Both the position numbers and the translations under genes were made by a program. The notes under the pieces are model-generated. The model made no database searches, had not been told where the DNA came from, and was given only the letters and a program-made list of their open reading frames with translations. Shown here piece by piece: positions 1 to 8,955 of a stretch of 64,000 nt of DNA. This stretch comes from G963676795 sp963677215 (lineage in GTDB: Bacteria; Desulfobacterota; Desulfuromonadia; Desulfuromonadales; Geopsychrobacteraceae). Numbering within the stretch: position 1 is the stretch's first letter; every line of letters begins with the position of its first letter. The stretch spans positions 4,030,001 through 4,094,000 of the forward strand of contig OY781919.1 in assembly GCA_963677215.1 (NCBI GenBank). Direction: 5' to 3'.

Positions 1-34
1 GTTTTTTCAGCATCTCTGAACGTGACCAACTCAT
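1..34 (-). CDS. murB: Start of the next dcw gene, probably murB (partial)
   Basis: Only the first 11 codons are inside the window. The ATG overlaps the murC stop in a TGATG arrangement and is preceded by a purine-rich GGAAAGGGCAGG stretch, so translational coupling to murC is very likely. A second in-frame ATG lies seven codons on. The product name (UDP-N-acetylenolpyruvoylglucosamine reductase) rests on the gene order usual in this group, in which murB follows murC; nothing in these few residues identifies the enzyme. Confidence 0.5.
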   Translation of the reverse strand, partial: MSWSRSEMLKK

Positions 35-1419
35 CAGCCAACCTGCCCTTTCCCTGCAAGCCTGTCGGCAACCAGCTCACAAACCTGGTTGACGTTACCC
101 GCGCCCAGAGTCACGACCATATCGTTAGGCTCGACCAATTGCGCCACCATGTCAGCGGCCTCTTCAAGAGAATCACAGTAGCTGACGCTTTTGTGACCGT
201 GTTCATTAATCCCCCTGGCCAGTGCTTCGCCCGTCGCACCTTCGATCGCATCTTCGCCTGCGGCGTAAACAGGGGTCACGATCAGGTGATCGGCATCATA
301 AAAGGCCGTCTGGAACTCGGCAAAGAGCAGAGAGGTTCTGCTGTAACGGTGGGGTTGAAAAACCGCAACGACCCTCTTGTTCCAGCCACTCTTCGCCGCA
401 GCGAGAGTTGCCCGGATCTCTGCCGGATGATGACCGTAATCATCAATCAGCATGATCCCGTCGACTTCACTACGCAGCTGAAAACGCCGCTGCAGACCGC
501 CAAAATTGCGGAAACCGCCGATAATCGTCTGAAACGGTATCTCCAGTTCATGGGCAATGGCGATAACAGCCAGCGCATTAAGCACATTGTGGCGTCCCGG
601 CATACGGAACGAAACACGCCCCAGTTCTTCCCCGTTATGATAAGCGGTAAAGCTGGTCCGCCCCTGGCGATGCTGAATCTCATCGGCATAGAAGTCAGCC
701 TGACTGCTGAAACCGTAGGTGGTATAGCGTTTCTTGACCTCCGGCAGGATATCCTGAATATTGCGATCCTCGAGACAGAGGATTGCCTTGCCGTAGAATG
801 GAATCTTGTTGATGAAATCGATAAACACCTGCTTGATCTGATCGATCCCGGTATAGTAGTCGAGGTGATCTTCATCGATATTGGTCACCACGGCAATGGT
901 CGGTGACAGATGGAGGAAGGACCCATCGGACTCATCCGCTTCGGCGACCATGAACTTGCCACGCCCCAGTTTGGCGTTTGAACCAAAGACATCCAGCTTG
1001 CCGCCGATGACTGCGGTCGGATCAATGCCGGCATGATGCAGAACAACCGAAGCCATACTGGTCGTCGTCGTTTTGCCGTGCGTACCGGCAATGGCGATGC
1101 CATACTTCATGCGCATCAGTTCCGCAAGCATCTCTGCCCGGGGAATCACTGCGATATGCTGGCGCAGCGCTTCGACAACTTCGGCATTGCTGGCCCTGAC
1201 CGCAGTCGAGGTCACCACGACATCGACCCCTTCGATGTTCTCTGCAGCGTGACCGATCTTTATCTCGCCGCCGAGGTCAGCCAACCTGCGGGTGGTGTCG
1301 CTCTCCCTGAGATCTGACCCTGAAACGCGGTACCCCTGGTTGAGCAGAACTTCAGCAATACCGCTCATACCAATTCCACCGATTCCGACAAAATGTATTT
1401 TCTTGATCCGTCCGTACAT
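34..1419 (-). CDS. murC: UDP-N-acetylmuramate--L-alanine ligase MurC
   Basis: Cytoplasmic ATP-dependent ligase that adds L-alanine to UDP-MurNAc, the first amino-acid step of the peptidoglycan stem peptide. The 461-residue product begins with the UDP-binding GIGGIGMSG loop and carries the Mur-ligase ATP loop AGTHGKTTTT near residue 112, with the conserved EADESDGSF and TNIDEDHLDYY blocks after it. I start at ATG 1419 because AGGAG lies just upstream and the product then begins in the usual way just before the nucleotide loop; the frame stays open further upstream but there overlaps murG. It lies 11 bp after murG and overlaps the next gene by one base. No anomaly seen. Confidence 0.97.
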   Translation of the reverse strand: MYGRIKKIHFVGIGGIGMSGIAEVLLNQGYRVSGSDLRESDTTRRLADLGGEIKIGHAAENIEGVDVVVTSTAVRASNAEVVEALRQHIAVIPRAEMLAELMRMKYGIAIAGTHGKTTTTSMASVVLHHAGIDPTAVIGGKLDVFGSNAKLGRGKFMVAEADESDGSFLHLSPTIAVVTNIDEDHLDYYTGIDQIKQVFIDFINKIPFYGKAILCLEDRNIQDILPEVKKRYTTYGFSSQADFYADEIQHRQGRTSFTAYHNGEELGRVSFRMPGRHNVLNALAVIAIAHELEIPFQTIIGGFRNFGGLQRRFQLRSEVDGIMLIDDYGHHPAEIRATLAAAKSGWNKRVVAVFQPHRYSRTSLLFAEFQTAFYDADHLIVTPVYAAGEDAIEGATGEALARGINEHGHKSVSYCDSLEEAADMVAQLVEPNDMVVTLGAGNVNQVCELVADRLAGKGQVG

Positions 1420-1430
1420 TCTTCGGCTCC

Positions 1431-2504
1431 TTATGCTGCCACCAGGGCACGGCATTCTTCCAGAATACGTTCCGCTGCACCCGGCTGCCCCAGATTTCCA
1501 CAATGATTGGCCATGGCCTCAAGCTCATGGCGGTTGTTCAACAAATTCCTGATCAACGTAACCAGATCCCTGGCGTTCAGATTGCTTTGGCTGATCATCA
1601 TGGCGGCCCCTTCCTTTTCCAGGACGCGTGCATTGGCAGTCTGATGATCAGCTGCCGCATAAGGATAGGGGATCAGGATCGCCGGCCGACCACAGACTGT
1701 CAGCTCGGCAAGAGTCGTTGCCCCTGCCCGGCAGACAACCAGCTCAGCCCTGGCGTAAGCATCAGCCATATCGTCAATAAAGGGCACAACCTGTGCGTTG
1801 GCGACTCCGGCATCCTGGTAGGCCTGAGCAACCCAGGCAAAATCCGCCTCACCGGTCTGATGAAGAACCTCAGGACATTCACCCCAGTCCTTCAACTCCG
1901 GAAGCATTTCGACCATGACCTGATTGATCGCCCTGGCCCCCCGGCTGCCGCCAAAGACGAGCAGTTTGCCATTGACAGGCAAACCGCCGTCAAGTTGCTC
2001 CAGAGCGGGACGGACAGGGTTGCCGGTTACGCAGACCTTTTCAGTCGGAAAACTATCCGTGCAGGAGGCGAAGGAGAGACAAACCCGCGAAACCCGCTTG
2101 CCGAGAAACCTGTTACCCAACCCAGCAATCGCGTTCTGCTCATGAAGCAAAGTGGGAATCTTCATTTTTCTGGCGGCCAGCAGCACTGGAACCGAGGCAT
2201 AGCCCCCGACACCGACGACCAGATCCGGCCTGAACTCACGTATAATCTCTTTCGCCTGGCCGATGCTCTTAAGCAGCTTCGGAATCATTTCCAGCTTGCC
2301 CCGCCAACCGCGGCCAACAACGCCGACCATATCTACAGTTTTGAGCGGCAGGCCAAGCTTGGGCAGCATGTTCGCCTCCAGACCCCGCTCGGTACCGACA
2401 AACAGAACTTCTGCCATAGCATCCTGTTCCTGCAGTTTCTGCGCGATTGCAATGGCAGGGAAAAGGTGCCCTCCGGTTCCGCCTCCTGCCAGCAGCATCC
2501 TCAT
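1431..2504 (-). CDS. murG: Undecaprenyl-PP-MurNAc-pentapeptide GlcNAc transferase MurG
   Basis: Peripheral inner-membrane glycosyltransferase that adds GlcNAc to lipid I to make lipid II. The 357-residue product opens with the GGGTGGHLFPA glycine-rich loop and has the second glycine loop at FGGSRGARAIN, the CRAGATTLAEL motif and the PYPYAAADHQ motif typical of MurG. Its start codon overlaps the ftsW stop by four bases (ATGA) behind a GGAGG ribosome site. Flippase/polymerase and precursor genes flank it, as usual in a dcw cluster. Confidence 0.97.
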   Translation of the reverse strand: MRMLLAGGGTGGHLFPAIAIAQKLQEQDAMAEVLFVGTERGLEANMLPKLGLPLKTVDMVGVVGRGWRGKLEMIPKLLKSIGQAKEIIREFRPDLVVGVGGYASVPVLLAARKMKIPTLLHEQNAIAGLGNRFLGKRVSRVCLSFASCTDSFPTEKVCVTGNPVRPALEQLDGGLPVNGKLLVFGGSRGARAINQVMVEMLPELKDWGECPEVLHQTGEADFAWVAQAYQDAGVANAQVVPFIDDMADAYARAELVVCRAGATTLAELTVCGRPAILIPYPYAAADHQTANARVLEKEGAAMMISQSNLNARDLVTLIRNLLNNRHELEAMANHCGNLGQPGAAERILEECRALVAA

Positions 2505-3604
2505 TTCTGCACCTCCAAAGAGTTGGAGATATTGAGTAGGATGCCGACTGCAGTCAGGCAGACGATCAGGCTGGTTCCACCGTACGAGATAAAGGGGAGC
2601 GGCAGCCCCTTGGTCGGTAACAGCCCCATACAGACACCGATATTGACAAAGGCTTCAAGGCCAAGCAGGGAGCTGAGTCCGAAAGCCAGGTTGCGCCCAA
2701 ATGCATCCTGGCAGCTCAGGGCGATCCGGATTCCACACAGGACCAGCATCAGAAACAGTCCAGCAATAAGCAGCACACCAACCAGCCCCAGTTCCTCCCC
2801 GATCACCGAAAAGATGAAATCGGTATGCGCCTCCGGCAGATAGAACAGTTTCTGCTCGCCGATCCCCAGCCCCTGGCCCAATATGCCCCCCTTGCCAAAG
2901 GCGACCAGGCTCTGAATGATCTGAAACCCGGTGTCGAAAGGATCTTCCCAGGGATTGAGAAAGGCCATGATACGGCGCTTCCGGTAATCGACATTCATGA
3001 CCAGGAAATAGAGAACCGGCAGCGACATCAGGATTGTAGGCGCGATATAAACCCAGCGTACGCCCGCTACGATCAACATCGACATGGAGACCCCGGCAAT
3101 GATCATGGCGCTGCCGAGATCCGGCTGTTTGAGCAGCATACCGAGCAGCACGGCAAGAACGATCATGTACGGTAGATAGCCCTTGGTCAGAGAGCGGACC
3201 TTCTCCTTTTTGCGGGTCAACGAATGAGCCAGATAGAGCACCATGGCCAGCTTCACCAACTCTGCCGGCTGCAGGGTAAAGCCCGGTGTTCTCAACCAGC
3301 GCATGGCGCCACCGACCCGGATTCCCAGCCCCGGCACGAAGAGCAGCGCCAGCAGCACAATGCTCACACCCAGACTCAGGAACGCCAGTTTGCGCCAGTT
3401 CTGATAATTGAAATAGGTCGCAACAGCCATGCAGACAAAACCGAGAGCCGTATAGATGACCTGACGCTTGAGGAAGTAGAAGCCGTCATGGAAGCGGTCT
3501 GCGGCCATGATGGCCGATGACGAATAGACCATCACCATACCGATAAAGGTCAGGGAAACGGTCAACAGAAGCACCGTGGTATCAACATTGCGGCGCAGGG
3601 TCAT
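2501..3604 (-). CDS. ftsW: Septal SEDS glycosyltransferase FtsW
   Basis: Polytopic inner-membrane peptidoglycan polymerase of the SEDS family, working with the septal class B PBP. The 367-residue product is hydrophobic throughout, with about ten membrane spans, and carries family hallmarks such as MVYSSSA near the N-terminus, KQPDLGSAM, a large loop with EAHTDFIFSVIGEELG, and the C-terminal PLPFISYGGTS block. RodA is an alternative SEDS name, but placement between murD and murG in the dcw cluster supports FtsW. It overlaps murD by 4 bp and murG by 4 bp. Confidence 0.95.
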   Translation of the reverse strand: MTLRRNVDTTVLLLTVSLTFIGMVMVYSSSAIMAADRFHDGFYFLKRQVIYTALGFVCMAVATYFNYQNWRKLAFLSLGVSIVLLALLFVPGLGIRVGGAMRWLRTPGFTLQPAELVKLAMVLYLAHSLTRKKEKVRSLTKGYLPYMIVLAVLLGMLLKQPDLGSAMIIAGVSMSMLIVAGVRWVYIAPTILMSLPVLYFLVMNVDYRKRRIMAFLNPWEDPFDTGFQIIQSLVAFGKGGILGQGLGIGEQKLFYLPEAHTDFIFSVIGEELGLVGVLLIAGLFLMLVLCGIRIALSCQDAFGRNLAFGLSSLLGLEAFVNIGVCMGLLPTKGLPLPFISYGGTSLIVCLTAVGILLNISNSLEVQK

Positions 3605-4962
3605 TGGCCACCCCCCTGCACAGGAAGGGAGTTGACCAGACGGGCAAATTCGTCACCACGCTGTTGATAATTGGCAAACATGTCGTAACTCGAACAGGCC
3701 GGTGACAACAGCACAGTGTTCCCCGGCTCGACGATTTCTGCCGCCTGCTGCACAGCCGCATCAAGAGAACCCGCCATGCGAATTTCACAGACACCGGACA
3801 GTTCGGCGGCCATGCGCCCTGCCGCCTCGCCGATGAGAATCAGGCTTTTGCCGCACTTTTCAAGCAAAGGCCTCAGCGGCGCGTACTCCCCGCCCTTATC
3901 CTTGCCGCCGGCAATCAGGACAACCCCTTGGCTGAATCCGGCAAGGCTTTTAACCACACTGCCGACATTTGTCCCTTTGGAATCGTTGTACCAGTTCACT
4001 CCGTTCAAGCTGCGCACCAGCACCATGCGGTGTTCCAATCCACCGAAGCGACAGATCGCCTGCCAAGCCGTTTCAGGATCACATCCACGCAGGAGACAGG
4101 CTGCAAGAGCGGCCATGGCGTTTTCGACATTGTGCTCGCCGGGCAATTGCAGATTTTCCAGCGGGAAGCTGAGCTGCTGGCTGTCCAAGTTCCAAACCAG
4201 TCGATTACCCAGACGGACCAGACCACTGACCAGTCGTCCGTGGGCCGAAAACCAGACCTTGCGAGCGGCTATACCTTCAGACATGCGCACGACCTCGCTA
4301 TCGTCCGCGTTGAGTACTGCAAAATCCTCAACGTCCATGCGCGCGAAGACCTGCATTTTAGCCTGATAATAACTGTCCAGATCAGGATAGCGGTCAAGAT
4401 GATCCGGCGTCAGGTTAAGCAGCAGAGCGATCTGTGGCTTGAGTTGATCAACAGTCTCCAGTTGGAATGATGAGAGCTCGACAACCAGTTCGTCGAGGTC
4501 TTTTCCGCAGGCATCAACCAACGGCGTGCCGATGTTCCCGCCGACAAAAACGCGACGTCCGGTCGCCTTCAAAGCTTCACCGATCAACGATGTGGTTGTC
4601 GACTTGCCGTTGGTGCCGGTGATCGCAATCAGCGGCGCACTCAATTCCCGGGCAGCCAGTTCAATCTCACCTAGCAGCGGGATATTGCAGGAAGCGGCAC
4701 GCTGCAACGGCGGACAGTCAAGCGGGACACCTGGACTGACGGCGACCATATCGGCCTGCTCAAAAAGATTCAGATCATGACCACCCAGATCGAGGCGAAC
4801 ATTGAGACCGGAGAGCAGGTCCAGGTTTTTGATCTGCTCGGCCGGACGCATATCGGACAGAGCAACCACAGCACCGCGCTCAGACAGAAAACGCACCAGG
4901 GCCAAACCGCTCAAACCGGCTCCGATAACAACAATTCGCTTATTTCGGAAGTCCTGTTTCAT
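3601..4962 (-). CDS. murD: UDP-N-acetylmuramoyl-L-alanine--D-glutamate ligase MurD
   Basis: Cytoplasmic Mur ligase adding D-glutamate to UDP-MurNAc-L-Ala. The 453-residue product starts with a VIGAGLSGLAL nucleotide loop, then the ATP loop ITGTNGKSTTTSL and the LNLTPDHLDRY block. I choose ATG 4962 because it overlaps the mraY stop by four bases (ATGA) and gives the usual MurD N-terminus; the frame is open 28 codons further, inside mraY. Downstream it overlaps ftsW by 4 bp. Confidence 0.97.
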   Translation of the reverse strand: MKQDFRNKRIVVIGAGLSGLALVRFLSERGAVVALSDMRPAEQIKNLDLLSGLNVRLDLGGHDLNLFEQADMVAVSPGVPLDCPPLQRAASCNIPLLGEIELAARELSAPLIAITGTNGKSTTTSLIGEALKATGRRVFVGGNIGTPLVDACGKDLDELVVELSSFQLETVDQLKPQIALLLNLTPDHLDRYPDLDSYYQAKMQVFARMDVEDFAVLNADDSEVVRMSEGIAARKVWFSAHGRLVSGLVRLGNRLVWNLDSQQLSFPLENLQLPGEHNVENAMAALAACLLRGCDPETAWQAICRFGGLEHRMVLVRSLNGVNWYNDSKGTNVGSVVKSLAGFSQGVVLIAGGKDKGGEYAPLRPLLEKCGKSLILIGEAAGRMAAELSGVCEIRMAGSLDAAVQQAAEIVEPGNTVLLSPACSSYDMFANYQQRGDEFARLVNSLPVQGGGQ

Positions 4963-6035
4963 CTCAGTTTCAATGTCGATAAAGCAACGAGAGCCAGAAT
5001 AATGCTGATAATCCAGAACCGCACAATGATCTTCGGTTCCGGCCAACCCTTCAGTTCAAAGTGATGATGGATCGGCGCCATGCGAAAAACCCGCTTCCCC
5101 CAGTAGCGAAAGGAAGCGACCTGAACAATGACCGACAGCGCTTCGACGACAAAAATCCCGCCGACAATGACGAGCAGGATCTCATTCTTGGTAATGACGG
5201 CGATGGAACCAAGCGCCCCTCCGAGCGACAGGCTACCGACATCGCCCATGAAGACCTGTGCCGGATAGCTATTGAACCAGAGAAAACCGATTCCGGCACC
5301 AGCCATGGCCCCACACATGATCGCCAGTTCCCCGGCCCCCGGAACACTGGTGATTTGTAGATAGTCGGCCAGTTTTGCGTTACCGGCCAGGTAGGCGAGT
5401 AACAGAAAGGTGCCGGCAGCAATGATCGTAGGTCCGATCGCCAGACCATCCAACCCATCAGTCAGGTTGACTGCATTACTTGCCCCTACCATGACCAGCA
5501 TGGCAAAGGGGATATAGAAGATGCCGAGATCCGGATGGACGTTCTTGAGAAACGGAATGCTCAGATGAGTCTCAAAACCAGCTGAGAAATAGAGCAGCAG
5601 TGCCGCTACCAGACCGACCAGGATCTGCCAGAACATTTTCTGCCGCCCGGATATGCCGTCGCTGTTTTTGCGCACCACCTTGCGGTAGTCGTCGACAAAA
5701 CCGATCGCTCCATAACCAGCCGTCACCAGCAGGGCGATCCAGATGTACAGGTTACCCAGGTCAGCCCAGAGCAGAGTCGGCACGATAATAGCCAGCAGAA
5801 TCAGAGAGCCACCCATGGTCGGTGTCCCCTCTTTAACGAAGTGTGATTCAGGTCCAACCTTGCGGATCGACTGGCCGATCTGCATTTTCTGCAAAGTCGC
5901 AATCAACCAGGGGCCGACAATAAAGGAAATCAGCAGAGCCGTGATCGTCGCGTAGATCGTCCTGAAGGTGATATAACGAAAGACATAGAGAACTGAATAA
6001 TCCGTGTGCAATGGGTACAAAAGATGATAAAGCAT
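4959..6035 (-). CDS. mraY: Phospho-MurNAc-pentapeptide translocase MraY
   Basis: Inner-membrane transferase that joins phospho-MurNAc-pentapeptide to undecaprenyl phosphate, giving lipid I. The 358-residue polytopic protein has the family's Asp-rich segments: FVDDYRK in the early loop, NAVNLTDGLDGLA in the middle and the PIHHHFELKGWPE histidine loop near the C-terminus. It starts five bases after the murF stop with a GGGG/AAGG purine stretch upstream. The roughly 20-residue N-terminus before the first membrane span is normal for this family. Confidence 0.97.
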   Translation of the reverse strand: MLYHLLYPLHTDYSVLYVFRYITFRTIYATITALLISFIVGPWLIATLQKMQIGQSIRKVGPESHFVKEGTPTMGGSLILLAIIVPTLLWADLGNLYIWIALLVTAGYGAIGFVDDYRKVVRKNSDGISGRQKMFWQILVGLVAALLLYFSAGFETHLSIPFLKNVHPDLGIFYIPFAMLVMVGASNAVNLTDGLDGLAIGPTIIAAGTFLLLAYLAGNAKLADYLQITSVPGAGELAIMCGAMAGAGIGFLWFNSYPAQVFMGDVGSLSLGGALGSIAVITKNEILLVIVGGIFVVEALSVIVQVASFRYWGKRVFRMAPIHHHFELKGWPEPKIIVRFWIISIILALVALSTLKLR

Positions 6036-6040
6036 CCTTT

Positions 6041-7423
6041 TTAAACCCCTTTCTCTTCGACTTCGGCTGATTTCAGCATAACAACCAATTGATCCAGCTT
6101 GACCCCACGCGAGCCCTTGACCAGAATCCGGTCGGCGGAACGCTGTTCTTCATGAAAAAGTGCCGTTGCCGCAGCAACATCCTCAACCGCGCTCATTTTT
6201 TCCACGCTCATTCCCGCTTTGACAGCTCCGTCACAAACGGCTTGAGCAAACTGGCCAACCGCAACAAGCCGGTCGGCTACAGCCGCGGCCTTACGGCCAA
6301 GCTCGCGATGAAACTGTTCTGATTGTTCACCAAGCTCAAGCATGTCACCTAAAACAGCGATTCTGCGCCCCTGTCCGGCCAGGGATTTCAGCGCGTTCAG
6401 GGCCGCTGCTGCAGACAGCGGATTTGAGTTATAGCTGTCATCGAGCAGCAAACCGCCACAGGCCAGCGGGAAGAGATTCATCCGCCCTTTGGCCGGGACA
6501 AAACCTTCAAGCCCGGCCACAATTGCAGCGAGCGGAACATGCAATTCAAAAGCGGCAGCTGCAGCTGCCAGGGCGTTGAAAACGTTATGCTCTCCCGGCA
6601 GGGCGAGGCGCACCCGGTTGCTCTGGCCATCAACCAGCAGGTCAAAGAACACCTCATCGGAGCCTGCGTCAATAGCTTCTGCCCTGATCTGCGCATCAGA
6701 ATTCAGACCATAGGTCAACCGCTTGACATTGTTCGCCAATGGCAGGCGCGCGACGCGCTGATCGTCGAGATTGACTATAGCCGTGCCACCCTGCAGTCCG
6801 ACGAACAATTCCCCCTTGGCTCTGGCGACTCCGTCGAGACCATGCAGGGTTTCCAGATGGGCTTCACCGATATTGGTTATGATCCCGACGGTCGGCTGAG
6901 CAATCTCAGTCAACCTTTCGATTTCACCAAGGGAGCTGGTGCCCATCTCGATCACAGCCCACTGATGCGCCGCTTCAAGGCGCAGCAGAGTCAGCGGCAG
7001 ACCAATCAGGTTGTTGAAATTTCCCGCTGTCTTCAAGCCGGGACCGACCTGACCGAGAATGCTGGCCAGCATCTCCTTGGTTGTGGTTTTTCCGGCGGAT
7101 CCGGTGACAGCGACAAGCGGCCCCTGCAATTGCAGGCGATAGGCAGCGGCAATATCACCCAGGGCGCGCAGGGTGCTGTCGACACAGACGACAGGAACAC
7201 TTAACCCCTCGATAAACTCTTCACTGAGACAGGCTGCCGCGCCTTTTTTGACGGCCTGGCTGATATAGTCATGGCCATCAAAACGCTCTCCGCGCAGAGG
7301 AACAAACAGCGCTCCCGGTTCGATATTGCGACTGTCGGTCGACACCGCACTGATCTGCACAGCGGGCTGCTTCCCAATGAGTTTGCCACCGACTATCCTG
7401 GCGATACGTTCCAGATCAAACAT
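6041..7423 (-). CDS. murF: UDP-MurNAc-tripeptide--D-Ala-D-Ala ligase MurF
   Basis: Cytoplasmic ligase completing the pentapeptide with D-Ala-D-Ala. The 460-residue product has the ATP loop VTGSAGKTTTKEML, the EMGTSSLGEI block and the LLDDSYNSNP motif characteristic of MurF. I use ATG 7423, preceded by AAGGGGGG at good spacing and overlapping the murE stop by 8 bp; an in-frame GTG two codons upstream at 7429 is possible but sits on top of that ribosome site. Confidence 0.96.
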   Translation of the reverse strand: MFDLERIARIVGGKLIGKQPAVQISAVSTDSRNIEPGALFVPLRGERFDGHDYISQAVKKGAAACLSEEFIEGLSVPVVCVDSTLRALGDIAAAYRLQLQGPLVAVTGSAGKTTTKEMLASILGQVGPGLKTAGNFNNLIGLPLTLLRLEAAHQWAVIEMGTSSLGEIERLTEIAQPTVGIITNIGEAHLETLHGLDGVARAKGELFVGLQGGTAIVNLDDQRVARLPLANNVKRLTYGLNSDAQIRAEAIDAGSDEVFFDLLVDGQSNRVRLALPGEHNVFNALAAAAAAFELHVPLAAIVAGLEGFVPAKGRMNLFPLACGGLLLDDSYNSNPLSAAAALNALKSLAGQGRRIAVLGDMLELGEQSEQFHRELGRKAAAVADRLVAVGQFAQAVCDGAVKAGMSVEKMSAVEDVAAATALFHEEQRSADRILVKGSRGVKLDQLVVMLKSAEVEEKGV

Positions 7424-8948
7424 CGGCACCCCCCTTGAAAGTCGGGAGCATCATGGCCCTGGCGATCTCTTCCCGATCGTCAAAGTGAACCTTTTCCGTT
7501 CCGAGAATCTGGTAGTCCTCATGCCCCTTTCCGGCAACCAGCAGCAGATCACCTTCCATACAGAGACGGCAGGCAAAATCGATAGCCTGACGGCGATCAG
7601 GAATCACAATGAAGCCAGACTGGCCGGCCAGGACCTGTTCTTCATTCAACTCACTGCACCCTTCCGCCAGTGCTCCGGCTCTCAGTTGGGCCAGAATCTG
7701 CAACGGATTTTCAGTCCGGGGATTGTCTGAGGTAAAAATACTCAAAGAGGAGTAACGGGTGGCAATCGCTGCCATGACCGGGCGTTTTGACGAATCACGA
7801 TCACCACCGCAGCCGACAACGGTATAACGTCTGTTCGCCTGCAAATCGGCCAGGGTTTTCAAGACCTGCTCCAGGGCATCTCCGGTATGAGCATAATCGA
7901 CCAGGGCAAGCACACCTCGCCCATTCCGAACCACCTCAAGCCGCCCCGGCACAAGTTCAAGAGCTTCGATCCCCGCCGAGATCATTTCGTTTTCGATTCC
8001 GAGCAGTTGAGCGGCAGTCACCGCAGCCATCAGGTTGCTGACGTTGAACTCACCGATCAGCCGACTGTTCAGTTCGACATCACCCTCAGGTGTCGAGATA
8101 ACCCCCTTGACCCCGTCACGCGTGACGCTGACCGCTTCGGCATTGACGGCTCCACTGTTACGTCCGAAACCGACCCAGTTCGGATTGTCCTCAAGAAGAC
8201 GCCGACCATAGCTGTCATCAACGTTGACCGCCGCTTTCTTGCCAACCAGCAGTTCGCAGAACAGGCGTTTTTTGCTTGAGAAGTAGTTATCCAGAGTCTG
8301 ATGGTAATCAAGATGCTCAGGGGTCAGATTGGTAAACACACCAACATCGAAACAAACGCCATCGACACGATGTTGTTCAAGCGCATGCGAAGAGGTTTCC
8401 ATAACGAAAGCATCGGCACCGAGATCACGAAATTCACGCATCATCTTGAGCAATTCAACCGATTCAGGAGTGGTGTGCGTCGATTCTTTACGAGTCTGAC
8501 CACAGCGGTAATCGATTGTGCCGAAGATTGCCGGCCGGTATCCGGCTTTCGCCAGGATCGCTTCAAGCAGGTAGCTGATTGTGGTCTTGCCGTTTGTTCC
8601 GGTAATGCCAATGACCGGAACATCTGCTGTCGGCTGGTCATAGAAATTGGCCGCCATCTGTGCCATAGCCTGACGGACATTGCTTACCTGCATAAAGGTG
8701 ATAGCTGCGTCCGGTTGCGGGGTACGCTCTGTTACAACAATGCGGGCACCCCGTGCAACGGCCTGTGGAATATAGTCGTAGCCATCGACCTTGACACCAG
8801 GTAGAGCGAAAAACACGCTGCCGACGGTTGCCTCGCGTGAATCATAGACGAGGCTGGTGACCTCTTGGCCGCAATCACCCAGCAGTTGCAGAGGCTGAAC
8901 ACCGGTCATGATGTCGGATAGTTTTCTCATCAGTCGCTCATCTCGCAT
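7416..8948 (-). CDS. murE: UDP-MurNAc-L-Ala-D-Glu--meso-diaminopimelate ligase MurE
   Basis: Cytoplasmic Mur ligase adding the third stem residue. The product has the ATP loop GITGTNGKTTISYLL, the TNLTPEHLDYH block and, near the C-terminus, SDNPRTENP. The DNPR form is the signature of the meso-diaminopimelate-adding enzymes rather than the lysine-adding ones, fitting a Gram-negative wall. The start is uncertain: ATG 8948 gives 510 residues, and the in-frame ATG at 8930 gives 504 and a more usual N-terminus; neither has a strong ribosome site. It follows the PBP gene by 7 bp. Confidence 0.95.
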   Translation of the reverse strand: MRDERLMRKLSDIMTGVQPLQLLGDCGQEVTSLVYDSREATVGSVFFALPGVKVDGYDYIPQAVARGARIVVTERTPQPDAAITFMQVSNVRQAMAQMAANFYDQPTADVPVIGITGTNGKTTISYLLEAILAKAGYRPAIFGTIDYRCGQTRKESTHTTPESVELLKMMREFRDLGADAFVMETSSHALEQHRVDGVCFDVGVFTNLTPEHLDYHQTLDNYFSSKKRLFCELLVGKKAAVNVDDSYGRRLLEDNPNWVGFGRNSGAVNAEAVSVTRDGVKGVISTPEGDVELNSRLIGEFNVSNLMAAVTAAQLLGIENEMISAGIEALELVPGRLEVVRNGRGVLALVDYAHTGDALEQVLKTLADLQANRRYTVVGCGGDRDSSKRPVMAAIATRYSSLSIFTSDNPRTENPLQILAQLRAGALAEGCSELNEEQVLAGQSGFIVIPDRRQAIDFACRLCMEGDLLLVAGKGHEDYQILGTEKVHFDDREEIARAMMLPTFKGGADV

Positions 8949-8955
8949 AATAGGT

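Noticed and set aside
1503..2843. 446-codon open frame opposite murG and ftsW
   Set aside because: It lies wholly antisense to two dcw genes, has no family features and no ribosome site.
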